From assembly GCA_947258975.1 (NCBI GenBank), contig CAMYKK010000001.1, positions 22,451 to 86,450 on the forward strand: 64,000 nucleotides of DNA, in the 5' to 3' direction. This DNA is from an uncultured Gammaproteobacteria bacterium. Its GTDB lineage: Bacteria; Pseudomonadota; Gammaproteobacteria; Arenicellales; JAANXG01. Numbering within the stretch: the first letter of the stretch is position 1; every line of letters starts with the position of its first letter. Below the pieces are notes generated by a model, which was given only the letters and a program-made list of their open reading frames with translations, had not been told where the DNA came from and searched no databases. Both the position numbers and the translations under genes were made by a program. This document shows positions 55,193-63,663 of the stretch, one piece after another.

Positions 55193-56545
55193 TTATCGGC
55201 CGAATAACCGCACTCCGGCCATTTGTATTGCATTTTGATATCTGCCCGTGGAATTCTGCACGGTCTGTATGGCAAGTTTGAAATCACCGTGGGTCGCGCT
55301 GTGCTCGGCTTTTTGGAATAGATCGTCTCCCTTTTTACTGAGCGTGGAGATCAAGACCATTTTAGCCTGCGGCGGTTTTAACTTCTCGATCACTGTAGCC
55401 AGCAATCTGCTGTACTCCAGGTTGCGATTCCGTTCATATTGGTATTCGTCTTCAGGGGTCGCGAAACTGCGTTCATAGGTGAGGGTCTGCGCATCCAGCA
55501 TCTTTGCAACCGCCACGTCGAGGGATTTTTGTGCCGCGCTCAAAAGCCTATTAGCGGCCTCGTAGTCTTCTTCTTTCGCCAAACGTTGGGCCGTGACCAG
55601 GTCCTGCCGGACCTTATTGGGGTCCGCCTTGAACTGTGTGCCGCCCCTCTCCCTGCTCGTGAGTTCATAAGACTCATAGGACGCAAGGGACGTCTCCAAA
55701 CGGCGCACGCGTGTCACAAAGTCTGCCTTCGCCCGCTTCTTAATTTCTTTGGTGTTGGGCACCATCTGGAAAGCGGCGCTGGCGGTGCGGATTGCCTCAT
55801 CAACGAGCGCTTGCGCATTCGCCGCTTCGCCGGCGTGTAAGGTAGTTTCCGCTTCCGTGATCATGCGGTCCGCTTCACGCAACATCGTCTGGGCCTCGGA
55901 ATGATCGCTCGATTTGACGCGCTTTGCGCCCGCGGAACTTCGAATGGTGAGTTTGGCAAAGTTGATCTTGTTGTTGACGATCTTCGACAGGGCCTGGGGA
56001 TCAACCGTAGGCCGTTTGATTACCTCGCTCTCTTCGTCCTCCACTGCGGCACGCTGCGGCGTTTGGCCCGCTTTATCCACGATAAAAATCCGGCCACCCA
56101 TATAAGTGTGATTTTGACACTGATAGTAAACGACGTTCGGCGTTAGCGCCGTAGGGGTGAATTTCACCGTGCCATCGAAGGTAAAGTTCCCCTCTACTCC
56201 TGCGACCAAGACCTTCCGTCCCCGGCCGACGGAGCTGGTAGACAGATAGAAATCATGCAACGGATCGCTGTGTATTACGAACTCATAGGTTTGCCCCCTC
56301 ACTAGTGTGAGTTCGTTTCCCGGCACCCCATCGACTGCAAAGGCGATTTCGTGTCCGCGGCCGACGAGGCCCTTACCGAACCACGGGTGGCGTTTATCCT
56401 TTTCGACAAGCGTCACCGCAAACTGATGTGGCGCGCCGGTAGCGCTATGCTGCTGTTGACTGGACTCGGCGTTTACGTTGCCGAGGTTGGTCAACAATGC
56501 GAGCCCCCAAAGAGTTGATATACAAAAAGATCGGTAAGCGGTCAT
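55193..56545 (-). CDS. Periplasmic cupredoxin-like protein with long helical domain
   Basis: 450 residues from ATG 56545 (a TTG 12 bases up is also possible). After a signal peptide (LWGLALLTNLGNVNA), residues 38-160 look like a cupredoxin: VRGQTYEFVIHSDPLHDFYLS, then NVVYYQCQNHTYMGGRIF, where Cys, His and Met (C-x2-H-x2-M) resemble a copper site with upstream His residues H92 and H97. The remaining 280 residues are helical, rich in Ala, Glu, Lys and Arg, with repeats of LLSAAQKSLD-like helices and no motif known to me. I recognise no full-length family; the second half recalls TPR- or coiled-coil-like stalks. It may be a copper carrier or sensor. Confidence 0.55.
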   Translation of the reverse strand: MTAYRSFCISTLWGLALLTNLGNVNAESSQQQHSATGAPHQFAVTLVEKDKRHPWFGKGLVGRGHEIAFAVDGVPGNELTLVRGQTYEFVIHSDPLHDFYLSTSSVGRGRKVLVAGVEGNFTFDGTVKFTPTALTPNVVYYQCQNHTYMGGRIFIVDKAGQTPQRAAVEDEESEVIKRPTVDPQALSKIVNNKINFAKLTIRSSAGAKRVKSSDHSEAQTMLREADRMITEAETTLHAGEAANAQALVDEAIRTASAAFQMVPNTKEIKKRAKADFVTRVRRLETSLASYESYELTSRERGGTQFKADPNKVRQDLVTAQRLAKEEDYEAANRLLSAAQKSLDVAVAKMLDAQTLTYERSFATPEDEYQYERNRNLEYSRLLATVIEKLKPPQAKMVLISTLSKKGDDLFQKAEHSATHGDFKLAIQTVQNSTGRYQNAIQMAGVRLFGR

Positions 56546-56871
56546 GGACGAAATCAATCAATTTGTTGGTTCGCGACCGTTTTTGATTTGGATGCCGCGC
56601 ACCTTAAAAAATCCATTATCTCACGTCCGGCTAGGCTATTTCAGCCGAAATTAGCGGCTAGTAATCTGGTTAACCAAAGATGACGATTGTGTCGCAGAAG
56701 GGCGGTCGGAGCGCCGGACTTCATAAAATCGCCTTGGCCGGTTTGGTGTGCCGCGGTGCAATATCCGACTGAGCTCATCTCGTTGCCGAATGCCCTGTTT
56801 AACAACGCTGGCGCCGCCGATTACCGGCGGGTCGGCAGCGACGCATTTAAACTGAGCGGGTAATTGGACCG
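56546..56871. other. Upstream region of the cupredoxin gene
   Basis: About 325 bases between the cupredoxin-like gene and the end of chaN, both leftward. It holds a tight GC hairpin at 56814-56830 just after chaN; no gene is seen. Confidence 0.4.
56814..56830 (-). terminator. Hairpin after the chaN-like gene
   Basis: CCGCCG and CGGCGG pair perfectly around ATTAC, about 40 bases downstream of the chaN stop. No T tract follows on the minus strand. Confidence 0.35.
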
Positions 56872-58158
56872 TTAGCTGCTTGCGGCGGGTGAGGGGGGGA
56901 ATTTAGCGATCACGTCGATCGTGGTTCCGGCGCGACGCACTTTCAGCGGCAACCAAGTCCCCGGCGCCTGCCGTCGGATAATACGCACCAGTTCCGTACT
57001 TTTGTTGACGCGACTCCCGGCCGCATTCAGTATCACATCTCCCTGCTTGAGCCCCGCGATCTCGGCCACGCTGTCGGGCACGATACGTTCTATCAGCACT
57101 CCCTCATCGGAGGCTTTGATGTGCACACCCAACAGCGGATGATCGGGTTTGCTGGTGGTGGTCTCCGGTAAAATGAACACGGCGTCCGCCACGCCGGTAC
57201 GTATCTCCCCGCAGCCGTGTGGGGGCGATATAGTGATTGCCGTCGCAACGTCGGCGACGCCTAAATCGTCGAGCTGGTGTGCGACGCCGCTGCCGTAGGC
57301 GACATGCCCACTGCCCATTATGCCGACCGCGAGAGTTGCCGGTGGCGTCCTCAGTCCCGCCGCGAGGCCCTCTGCCATGGCCCGGTCCCAGGTCGATTGC
57401 GCTTCCACAAAATGTTGAAAAGCGGCCTTCTCCAAGATCTCGTTGATGCCTTGGTGATCGGGCTCCTTTATGGCCAGCCCCTTGTGTATGGCGTCGGGAT
57501 CTGAAGCCTGCTTCATCAGAAACACGTGGGCTAGCTCATGCCGATAGGCGTCACTAACCGGCGCCGGATCGGATACGCCCTCGCGTTCGCCTGCAGGGAT
57601 GTTGGACCACCCTTCATTACCAACACGCGCCACCAGGGACCGATTGACGTTGATCGCCAACATCGGAATGCGGTTTTGACGGGCGAAATGAAATAGGGGT
57701 AAATACAGTTTCGCTTGGTAGCCCCACACCTCGCCCCACTTAACTTCATCCAAGAACGTACGCTCGTCAAGCTCGCCGTTTATCCACCGGTCCAGCACCG
57801 GCTGCGCGGAGCGGGGAAACATCTCGAAACCAATAACCATGTTGGGGTTGCGCCCAAACAAGGCGGCCAAGGTGTGCAGTTGCCAACGGTGATCCTCGAC
57901 ACTAGGGTGGCTTTCGCCGAGCAACACCACGGCCTGCTGCGCGAGAGAGCCTATTAGCTCGGCGGCGTCACGGGCGACGCCTTCGTCAGGGTCGAACCAC
58001 CCCGTGGTGTCTGGGCACGGGTCGTCCCCGGAGGTCATTGCAACTGCATGGGGGACGCCTGCGGAACGAGGTTTCGCCATCAGCGTACACGCAGCGACGA
58101 CAGTGCTGAGGCCCAGCAGGAGCACAAAGTAGAGTTGATTTTTCAACGATGATGTCAT
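56872..58158 (-). CDS. ChaN-like heme-binding lipoprotein with C-terminal PDZ domain
   Basis: 428 residues from ATG 58158, with GAAGAT upstream. The lipobox is LSTVVAAC. The middle is the ChaN (DUF399) domain: VVLLGESHPSVEDHRWQLHTL, VIGFEMFPR, LDRWINGELD, AFQHFVEAQ, and GIMGSGHVAYGSGVAHQL; in ChaN paired histidines and a Tyr bind heme. The last 85 residues form a PDZ domain (LLGVHIKASDEGVLIERIV, AGLKQGDVILNAAGSRV, GTWLPLKVRRAG). ChaN of E. coli and relatives lacks the PDZ part, though fusions are known. The protein probably sits in the outer membrane facing the periplasm, with heme or iron handling as the likely job. The frame extends upstream to 58281 without support. Confidence 0.82.
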   Translation of the reverse strand: MTSSLKNQLYFVLLLGLSTVVAACTLMAKPRSAGVPHAVAMTSGDDPCPDTTGWFDPDEGVARDAAELIGSLAQQAVVLLGESHPSVEDHRWQLHTLAALFGRNPNMVIGFEMFPRSAQPVLDRWINGELDERTFLDEVKWGEVWGYQAKLYLPLFHFARQNRIPMLAINVNRSLVARVGNEGWSNIPAGEREGVSDPAPVSDAYRHELAHVFLMKQASDPDAIHKGLAIKEPDHQGINEILEKAAFQHFVEAQSTWDRAMAEGLAAGLRTPPATLAVGIMGSGHVAYGSGVAHQLDDLGVADVATAITISPPHGCGEIRTGVADAVFILPETTTSKPDHPLLGVHIKASDEGVLIERIVPDSVAEIAGLKQGDVILNAAGSRVNKSTELVRIIRRQAPGTWLPLKVRRAGTTIDVIAKFPPSPAASS

Positions 58159-58787
58159 GGTATCTTCAAGCGTTACCAGTGGCGTTAAATCAAGGTCGCG
58201 ACTAAGCGCGGAGCATGAAAGTCTCAATAGAGCGAACGGCGGTGAATTTACTGTACAGTATTTCACGTTGCCACGCACCACCGCTCCTTGTTCCCTCCGG
58301 TGAGAAGTCAGCGTGTGTCTGTTCGCGATGCATGGTCACTCGCAAGAACTATTAGTCGAGCGTTCGTTCTGGCGATGTGGAAACCCAAATGAAAGAATAG
58401 TCCAAACTACGTCAAATTCGCGTGATGATCGGTGAGGTACGTGGATCGATCAAGGTCGGTTGCCCGTCGGGGTGACTCACCGACCTATGGGGTGAGGTTT
58501 GAGGAGTTGTTTTTCGACGTATTTTGACATGTTGAAACTTCCGCCGATCTCGCAGGTCGTATAAGTCGCGCAAACTCATTATTATTAAGTATCAGCTGCG
58601 ATCATCCGTTGGCCTGTGCCCGTCGACATGGTGACACGGCTGTTTGTGTACAATCTCCGCCTGGATATTCTGTGAGTTTGAGTTGTATCTGCCCAGGCAA
58701 TCTGCGTATTCCTTGGAACTACAAGGCGCACAGAGTGCGCTAAAATTGAGCATAATATGCGTGTATCGCTACTTAAAGAGAGATGTC
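58159..58787. other. Divergent intergenic region, chaN-like to dsbC
   Basis: About 630 bases. It holds the 12-base palindrome TACTGTACAGTA at 58249-58260 in front of the chaN-like gene, and an imperfect repeat CTCACC/GGTGAG near 58478-58495. No coding frame is supported except the short extension before dsbC. Confidence 0.4.
58249..58260. promoter_or_regulatory. Perfect 12-base palindrome upstream of chaN-like gene
   Basis: TACTGTACAGTA is its own reverse complement and lies about 90 bases before the chaN-like ATG. It could be a repressor site; the regulator is unknown. It is too short between its halves for LexA. Confidence 0.3.
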
Positions 58788-59513
58788 ATGTTGCATAAAG
58801 CATTCTTTATATTTGTCACCGCCCTGATTACATCGGTTGCCGCAGCGGCTGATCCTATTCCCGAAGCCGTGCTCGCGACCGGCGGTCGGCTGATTCCGGA
58901 TTTCGCCGCGAGCAACGTAAAGGCGTCGCCGATACCCGGCTTGTTTGAAATCACCCTGGGCCCGCGGTTGTTGTACATGTCGGCAGATGGCCGGTACATC
59001 GTCCGCGGCGATGTCATCGATGTTGATCGCGGTGAAAACGTCAGCGAAACGGCGCGCAAGCGAGTGCGCATCGATGCGGTAAATGGCTTGGGTGAGGACG
59101 GCATGATCGTGTTTGCTCCGCAAGGCGTGGAAAGCACCATTACGGTGTTCACCGATGTCACGTGCCCGTACTGCTCGAAGCTGCACAACGAAGTGGGACA
59201 ACTCAACAAGGCCGGGATAAAGGTGCGGTATCTCGCGTTCCCGCGCGCGGGCGTCCCCTCGTCGACCTATGATCAGATGGTATCGGTGTGGTGTGCAGGT
59301 GACCCCCTAAAGGCGATGACGGATGCGAAAGCAGGAAGGCCGGTTGATGCAAAACGTTGCGATAATCCGGTGGCGGAGCACTATAAATTGGGGCAACTGG
59401 TGGGCGTGGGTGGAACGCCGACGATTATACTGGAGGATGGATCCATCATCGGCGGGTATGTGCCGGCGAAAGAACTGATCGACTATGCTCGGAAAGCTCG
59501 GGTTGGCGGTTGA
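58788..59513 (+). CDS. dsbC: Thiol:disulfide interchange protein, DsbC type
   Basis: 241 residues from ATG 58788; the frame is open further up, but this ATG begins a signal peptide (AFFIFVTALITSVAAA). The thioredoxin domain has TVFTDVTCPYCSKLH with the CPYC active site, and a cis-Pro loop VGVGGTPTIIL. The N-terminal 70 residues (DGRYIVRGDVIDVD) form the dimer domain of DsbC. A second disulfide pair (VWCAGD and KRCDNP) is normal for DsbC. It isomerises wrong disulfides in the periplasm and may help maturation of the nearby heme and copper proteins. Confidence 0.9.
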   Translation: MLHKAFFIFVTALITSVAAAADPIPEAVLATGGRLIPDFAASNVKASPIPGLFEITLGPRLLYMSADGRYIVRGDVIDVDRGENVSETARKRVRIDAVNGLGEDGMIVFAPQGVESTITVFTDVTCPYCSKLHNEVGQLNKAGIKVRYLAFPRAGVPSSTYDQMVSVWCAGDPLKAMTDAKAGRPVDAKRCDNPVAEHYKLGQLVGVGGTPTIILEDGSIIGGYVPAKELIDYARKARVGG

Positions 59514-59558
59514 ATCCGAGATATACTATGATTTTGGTCATTCTCAATTCGGCGCAGA

Positions 59559-60884
59559 TTGTACATTAACGTATACTGCGCGCTTACCACGCGGGGGAAA
59601 TCAATAATCAATACGCGTAAAAAGACAGGCTGGATGGCGGTGGCTGTGCTGTTACTCGCCCCGGGTGCGTACGCGGCACAAAATTCAGTCACCGTCGAAG
59701 ACGCCCGCGTAGATGACAACGAAAAGGTTCTGCTGGAGATTTTGGGCGACGTGCGTGCAGCGCGGCTTCCGATGGCCCTGAAGAAGGCCAAACGCCTTGT
59801 GGAGCACAACCCCCAGTTCCGTTTGGCGCAGCTGGTCTATGCAGATCTGTTGATGGCGCAAGGCCAGCCCGTTGCGTCCTTCGGCGGTGCGTTCGCACAG
59901 ACCCACATAAAGGTCAGCGCGTTGCTCGAGGAGGCGCGGCGAAGGGTCGCACATCAGCGGCAAGAATCGCTCTGGGGTCAGGGAATGTGGCCCGAACAGC
60001 TAATTCAATTGTCGGCGCAACAGCGTCATGTCATTGTGGTGGACGCATCTTTGTCGCGGCTTCATGTGTTTGCGCAAATCGGCGACCAGTTGAAATTGAT
60101 AGGGGATTCCTTTGTGTCGGTTGGCAAGAAAGGAATGCTGAAAGTAAAAGAGGGAGACCAGCGCAGCCCGGTGGGCGTTTATTTTATTACCTCACGCCTC
60201 GATCCCAGTGGGTTGTCCGATTTTTACGGATCCGCCGCCCTGCCCATTAATTACCCCAACGAATGGGACCGCCGGCTGGGGCGAACCGGCTATGGGATTT
60301 GGTTACATGGCGTGCCGTCGGACACCTACAACCGTGAACCCTTCATCAGTGATGGATGTTTGGCGCTGCCCAACCGGGACATGGCGCTGGTGTCTAAGAC
60401 CGTGGAGACCGGCACGACTCCGGTAATCATTGCGGACCGCATCAACTGGGTGTCACCGCAAGAGATCAGCCGGCAACGCAAGGCCTTTCTCGCGCGCCTT
60501 GAACAATGGCGGCAGGATTGGGAGAGTCGCGATAACAGTCGTTATGCCAGGCACTATGCCAAGGCATTTCGTAGCGGAAATATGGATTACGACAAGTGGA
60601 CTGGGCACAAGCGCCGCGTGGCGAAACAAAAAACCTTTATTAAGGTCAACCTCGACGAACTCAGCGTTTTTCGTTATCCAGGCGAAGCGGATTTGATGGT
60701 TGTGACCTTCCGTCAGGATTATCGTAGCAGCAATTTCAACACCCGTTCGCGTAAACGGCAGTATTGGCGTAAAGAAGCCGATGGCGTGTGGCGCATTGTC
60801 TATGAAAAAAAAGCCGGGTTCCTGCCCATTCACTTTCGTGGGATACCGTATTCGTCTCGGTCAAAGCTGTCAAAGTCGAATTGA
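59559..60884 (+). CDS. L,D-transpeptidase (YkuD) with NTF2-like C-terminal domain
   Basis: The protein has a signal peptide (WMAVAVLLLAPGAYA), then a short helical region with a TPR-like character, then the YkuD domain: VVDASLSRLHVF, PVGVYFITSRL, and the active site WLHGVPSDTYNREPFISDGC in parts, with catalytic His and Cys (HG...SDGC). The last 110 residues (WTGHKRRVAKQK to WRIVYEKK) are an NTF2-like/Cds6-type domain. Such proteins cross-link peptidoglycan or attach proteins to it. The start is uncertain: TTG 59559 is listed, but a GGGGGAAA ribosome site lies 4-7 bases before ATA/ATC codons at 59604 and 59607, and the next ATG is 59634. None gives a normal start, so the N-terminus should be treated with caution. 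Confidence 0.85.
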   Translation: MYINVYCALTTRGKSIINTRKKTGWMAVAVLLLAPGAYAAQNSVTVEDARVDDNEKVLLEILGDVRAARLPMALKKAKRLVEHNPQFRLAQLVYADLLMAQGQPVASFGGAFAQTHIKVSALLEEARRRVAHQRQESLWGQGMWPEQLIQLSAQQRHVIVVDASLSRLHVFAQIGDQLKLIGDSFVSVGKKGMLKVKEGDQRSPVGVYFITSRLDPSGLSDFYGSAALPINYPNEWDRRLGRTGYGIWLHGVPSDTYNREPFISDGCLALPNRDMALVSKTVETGTTPVIIADRINWVSPQEISRQRKAFLARLEQWRQDWESRDNSRYARHYAKAFRSGNMDYDKWTGHKRRVAKQKTFIKVNLDELSVFRYPGEADLMVVTFRQDYRSSNFNTRSRKRQYWRKEADGVWRIVYEKKAGFLPIHFRGIPYSSRSKLSKSN

Positions 60885-60966
60885 GCACCAATCGGCGTAA
60901 GCGGCAGTTGAGGTTTGATACACATGTTTATCGCAGACCCGCGCCGAAGCATGGTAATCGCATCGC

Positions 60967-61041
60967 ATGAAATCAATCGTCTTGTTTGTTCTCGTTGCGT
61001 TGCTGGCCGCCTTTGGTAATGCACAATCCGACACGTCGTAA
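60967..61041 (+). CDS. Signal-peptide-like small frame (24 residues)
   Basis: MKSIVLFVLVALLAAFGNAQ begins like a secreted protein signal, then the frame ends four codons later at TAA 61039-61041. It may be a remnant of a decayed secreted protein gene, a small membrane peptide, or chance. No ribosome site of quality is seen. Confidence 0.25.
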   Translation: MKSIVLFVLVALLAAFGNAQSDTS

Positions 61042-61639
61042 TCCGTAACTTTTGCACAGACGATAAGGATCTGCATCCGGAAACCGGCCACTCAATACGC
61101 AAGATTGAAACCGATATATGCGCCCGCTGCAGCCTTGGCAAAGGATTGGCCAATCTGTGACGAACCGATTAATTTTTGATTGGCGCATGAGAGTCTTGGT
61201 TTTGGTGAGGATCAGAGACATACAGTTGCGGAACAAACGCCCGATAGTGCAGTTGGTCATATGGTGCCGGTGTATGTACGTGCGGGGGCGTAGTGCTAAG
61301 GTGACCGCCTTGCCGGGTCCGCCGGTTCGCAGCGGACACGGTCCGCTTGTTGCGGCTCACGCCCCTAATACGGCAGCTTGGATTAGCAGCGGCGTTGTGC
61401 CACAAACAAAGTGTGCTGCCCGCGTGTCGTGAACCAAAGTCACATAAGTGCCAAGTGGGCGCCTCCGCGGCGTATCAGGCTTTCCGCTATAGTCGGACGT
61501 GCACAACAACACCGTCGTTCCGGTACCCTCGATCACATAGTTTAGGTTCGACACGCCAAGGGCAACACTTGATCCTTAGTATAGCGCATTTATCACGGCC
61601 GGGCGCGCGATTTTCGACAACAACATACTTGATAAATCG

Positions 61640-61656
61640 CAATCATTATCATTTTT
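61640..61656. promoter_or_regulatory. Fur-box-like sequence
   Basis: On the minus strand the sequence AATGATAATGATTGC matches 12 of 13 bases of the core AATGATAATCATT of the Fur consensus. No intact iron gene follows on either strand nearby, so the site may be left over from a lost gene. Confidence 0.35.
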
Positions 61657-62064
61657 ACCGATTCCTGTTGTACCTGCTGGTCAATGGCGTGTGTACCATA
61701 TGTTGTGAGCATCGCCGCTGCGGGAAAAGCGACTGTGAAATGCATGAGCAGGCGCGAGTCGTGTGCCACAGCGGAAGCGCGATGCAACAGTGCGGCGCGC
61801 GCCGGAATCGCGCGCACAACATCGCCGTTGACGACAACACGAGGCGATACAGTTCGGTGATAACCTCACAATTCACGTGGGGCAAACTGACTCTCTGTGA
61901 TGAGCGAGATTATGTTGAGCGTCGAGTTGGCACAGTTCCCGTTTGTTACCGAGAAATGCGGGGTTGCGGACGTAGTGGCATTGGTTTCGCTACGCTGTGA
62001 AGATGAATACGCGTATTGACCTCGTGTCTGTAAGGGTTACGACAGCGGCTGGCGACATTCATAG

Positions 62065-62829
62065 ATGGAAGTGACAGCGGGTATCGGAGTACCGGAGGCA
62101 GTTGGACTGGCAGCCGCATTTTTGATCGGCGGCATCATCAAGGGAGCAATGGGATTTGGGCTGCCCTTGGTGACGATATCGATGCTCCCCAACTTTTTGC
62201 CCGTCGAGTTCGCGTTGGCAATCAATGCGGCGACAATGGTGTTCACGAACCTCGCCCAGTTCCTGCAGGCGGGTTTCCTAGCGCAGACGTTTATGCGGTT
62301 CTGGCCCATGATCCTCGGCATCTCGGCCGGGGCGCTTGGGGGGGCTTTTCTGGTCAGTTCGGCCAACGAAGTTGCCCTGGGATTAGCCTTGGGCCTGTTG
62401 GTGATGGCGTTCGCCATCCTTACCGTATACATACCGCGGTTTCACATCCCGCGGATATGGGAACGTCGCTTAGGTTGGGGTGTCGGTACCATCGCCGGGT
62501 TTGTCGGCGGGCTTATCACCGCCAACGGTCCGGTATTCGTTATGTATCTCGTAGGGCTCAATCTAACCAGGGAACTATTCGTCGCGACCTTGGCACTGTT
62601 GTTCCTGGCTACCGGCATATTGGTCGCTGGTTCCTACTGGACGCTCGGCATCTTGGATTCCACGCGACTCACGATTGCGGTGGCGTGTTTGGTGCCGGCG
62701 CTGCTCGGCATGAAACTCGGAGACCTCCTGTCGAGTCGGCTTTCCGCACAGGCGTTCCGTAACTTCGTCCTCGCCGGGTTGTTTCTGCTCGGTGCAAACA
62801 TGGTGCGGCGGGCGTTGTTGGCCGGTTAG
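62065..62829 (+). CDS. Sulfite exporter TauE/SafE family membrane protein
   Basis: 254 residues, with about seven or eight hydrophobic segments and the paired TauE motifs: FLIGGIIKGAMGFGLPLV at the start and GFVGGLITANGPVFVMYLVG in the middle. This duplicated G-rich motif is the mark of the family. Members carry sulfite, sulfoacetate or other organosulfur anions out of the cell, but the substrate is not known here. The gene stands alone. Confidence 0.88.
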   Translation: MEVTAGIGVPEAVGLAAAFLIGGIIKGAMGFGLPLVTISMLPNFLPVEFALAINAATMVFTNLAQFLQAGFLAQTFMRFWPMILGISAGALGGAFLVSSANEVALGLALGLLVMAFAILTVYIPRFHIPRIWERRLGWGVGTIAGFVGGLITANGPVFVMYLVGLNLTRELFVATLALLFLATGILVAGSYWTLGILDSTRLTIAVACLVPALLGMKLGDLLSSRLSAQAFRNFVLAGLFLLGANMVRRALLAG

Positions 62830-63014
62830 CCCAGGTAGTCCACCAAGGATTCCGGAAGCTGGCGAAGGGAGCGAACCAGGGCCGGGATAGTCCCGCGTCT
62901 ATCGCACCTAAGCTGTTTAACTAAACACGTGTTGTGTACACCGGGCTCATGATAGATGCGCTAAACCTTGAGCCAAGTCAAAACCAAGTGGATGATTCAA
63001 ATACATAAGCATGT

Positions 63015-63020
63015 TATAAT
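63015..63020 (+). promoter_or_regulatory. -10 element for the DUF302/octaheme genes
   Basis: A perfect TATAAT stands 36 bases before ATG 63056; no good -35 hexamer is seen. The leader would be about 30 bases with a GAGGAG ribosome site in it. Confidence 0.45.
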
Positions 63021-63055
63021 ATAGTTACTTTCTGACGTACTGAGGAGAACCCGCT

Positions 63056-63604
63056 ATGTTGAAGATTTTGGCTGGATTTTTTTCCGGTGTCGCCCTTATC
63101 GCCATCCTCGGTTGGAATACCGCCGGTGGTTTCATGATGACCGAGCACGAGAGTCCATTCGGCGTGGAAGAAACCGCCGCCCGCATTCAGGCCAATATCC
63201 AGGCGCTCGCCGATCATGGCTGGAAGTTATCGGGTCTCAGATCGCCATCGGTGTCGGTGGCCGCCGCTGGGACTAACGTGCCGCCGGTGCTGCTGGTCGA
63301 GGCGTGCAGCACCAAATACTCAGCTCCGCTGCTGGCGGAAGACGCGACCCGCATCCTGTCGATCCTTATGCCCTGCACCATCACTGTTTACAAAAAGGAG
63401 GACGGCAAGACCTACGTCGGCACTATGAACGCCGGGTTGATGGGCAAGATGTTCGGCGCAAAAGTCAGCGGCATCATGGACCAAGTGGCGAAAGATCAAA
63501 AGGCGTTTCTGAGCTTTGATCCCAACAAGCCGGCGCCTGCCCTTATTAAGACCCGGCCCGGCGGCGGTAAGGGTTCCGGCGGACAGGAGTTGAGCGGCTG
63601 TTGA
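63056..63604 (+). CDS. DUF302 family protein
   Basis: 182 residues with a single N-terminal membrane segment (ILAGFFSGVALIAILGW). The DUF302 domain is seen in ESPFGVEETAARIQANIQALADHGWKL (parts) and in VLLVEACSTKYSAPLL and LMPCTITVYKKEDGKTYVGTMNAGLM. The family has a ferredoxin-like fold and unknown function; many members occur beside sulfur and cytochrome genes. Here it is followed after 59 bases by the octaheme cytochrome gene in the same direction, so the two are probably one operon. The ribosome site GAGGAG is well placed before ATG 63056. Confidence 0.85.
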   Translation: MLKILAGFFSGVALIAILGWNTAGGFMMTEHESPFGVEETAARIQANIQALADHGWKLSGLRSPSVSVAAAGTNVPPVLLVEACSTKYSAPLLAEDATRILSILMPCTITVYKKEDGKTYVGTMNAGLMGKMFGAKVSGIMDQVAKDQKAFLSFDPNKPAPALIKTRPGGGKGSGGQELSGC

Positions 63605-63663
63605 CGGCCAATCGACAACCAGATGTGCAAGTCAACGCAGTCAAAAGCTATTGGTGATATGTT

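Larger units (their letters stand above)
60885..62064. other. Long intergenic region with Fur-like site and one signal-peptide frame
   Basis: About 1.2 kb with no convincing full gene. Several long frames are open on both strands (for example 61347-62000 plus), but they are rich in Arg, Ser, Cys and Thr, lack motifs and contradict each other. A short frame at 60967-61041 encodes a signal-peptide-like segment. A Fur-box-like site is near 61640-61656. The region is likely decayed sequence. Confidence 0.4.

Noticed and set aside
58249..58260. LexA (SOS) box at TACTGTACAGTA
   Set aside because: A LexA site needs CTG and CAG separated by ten bases; here only two bases lie between the halves.
61347..62000. 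A 217-codon plus-strand frame before the TauE gene
   Set aside because: Rich in Arg, Cys, Ser and His, no hydrophobic core or motif, and overlapped by other open frames.
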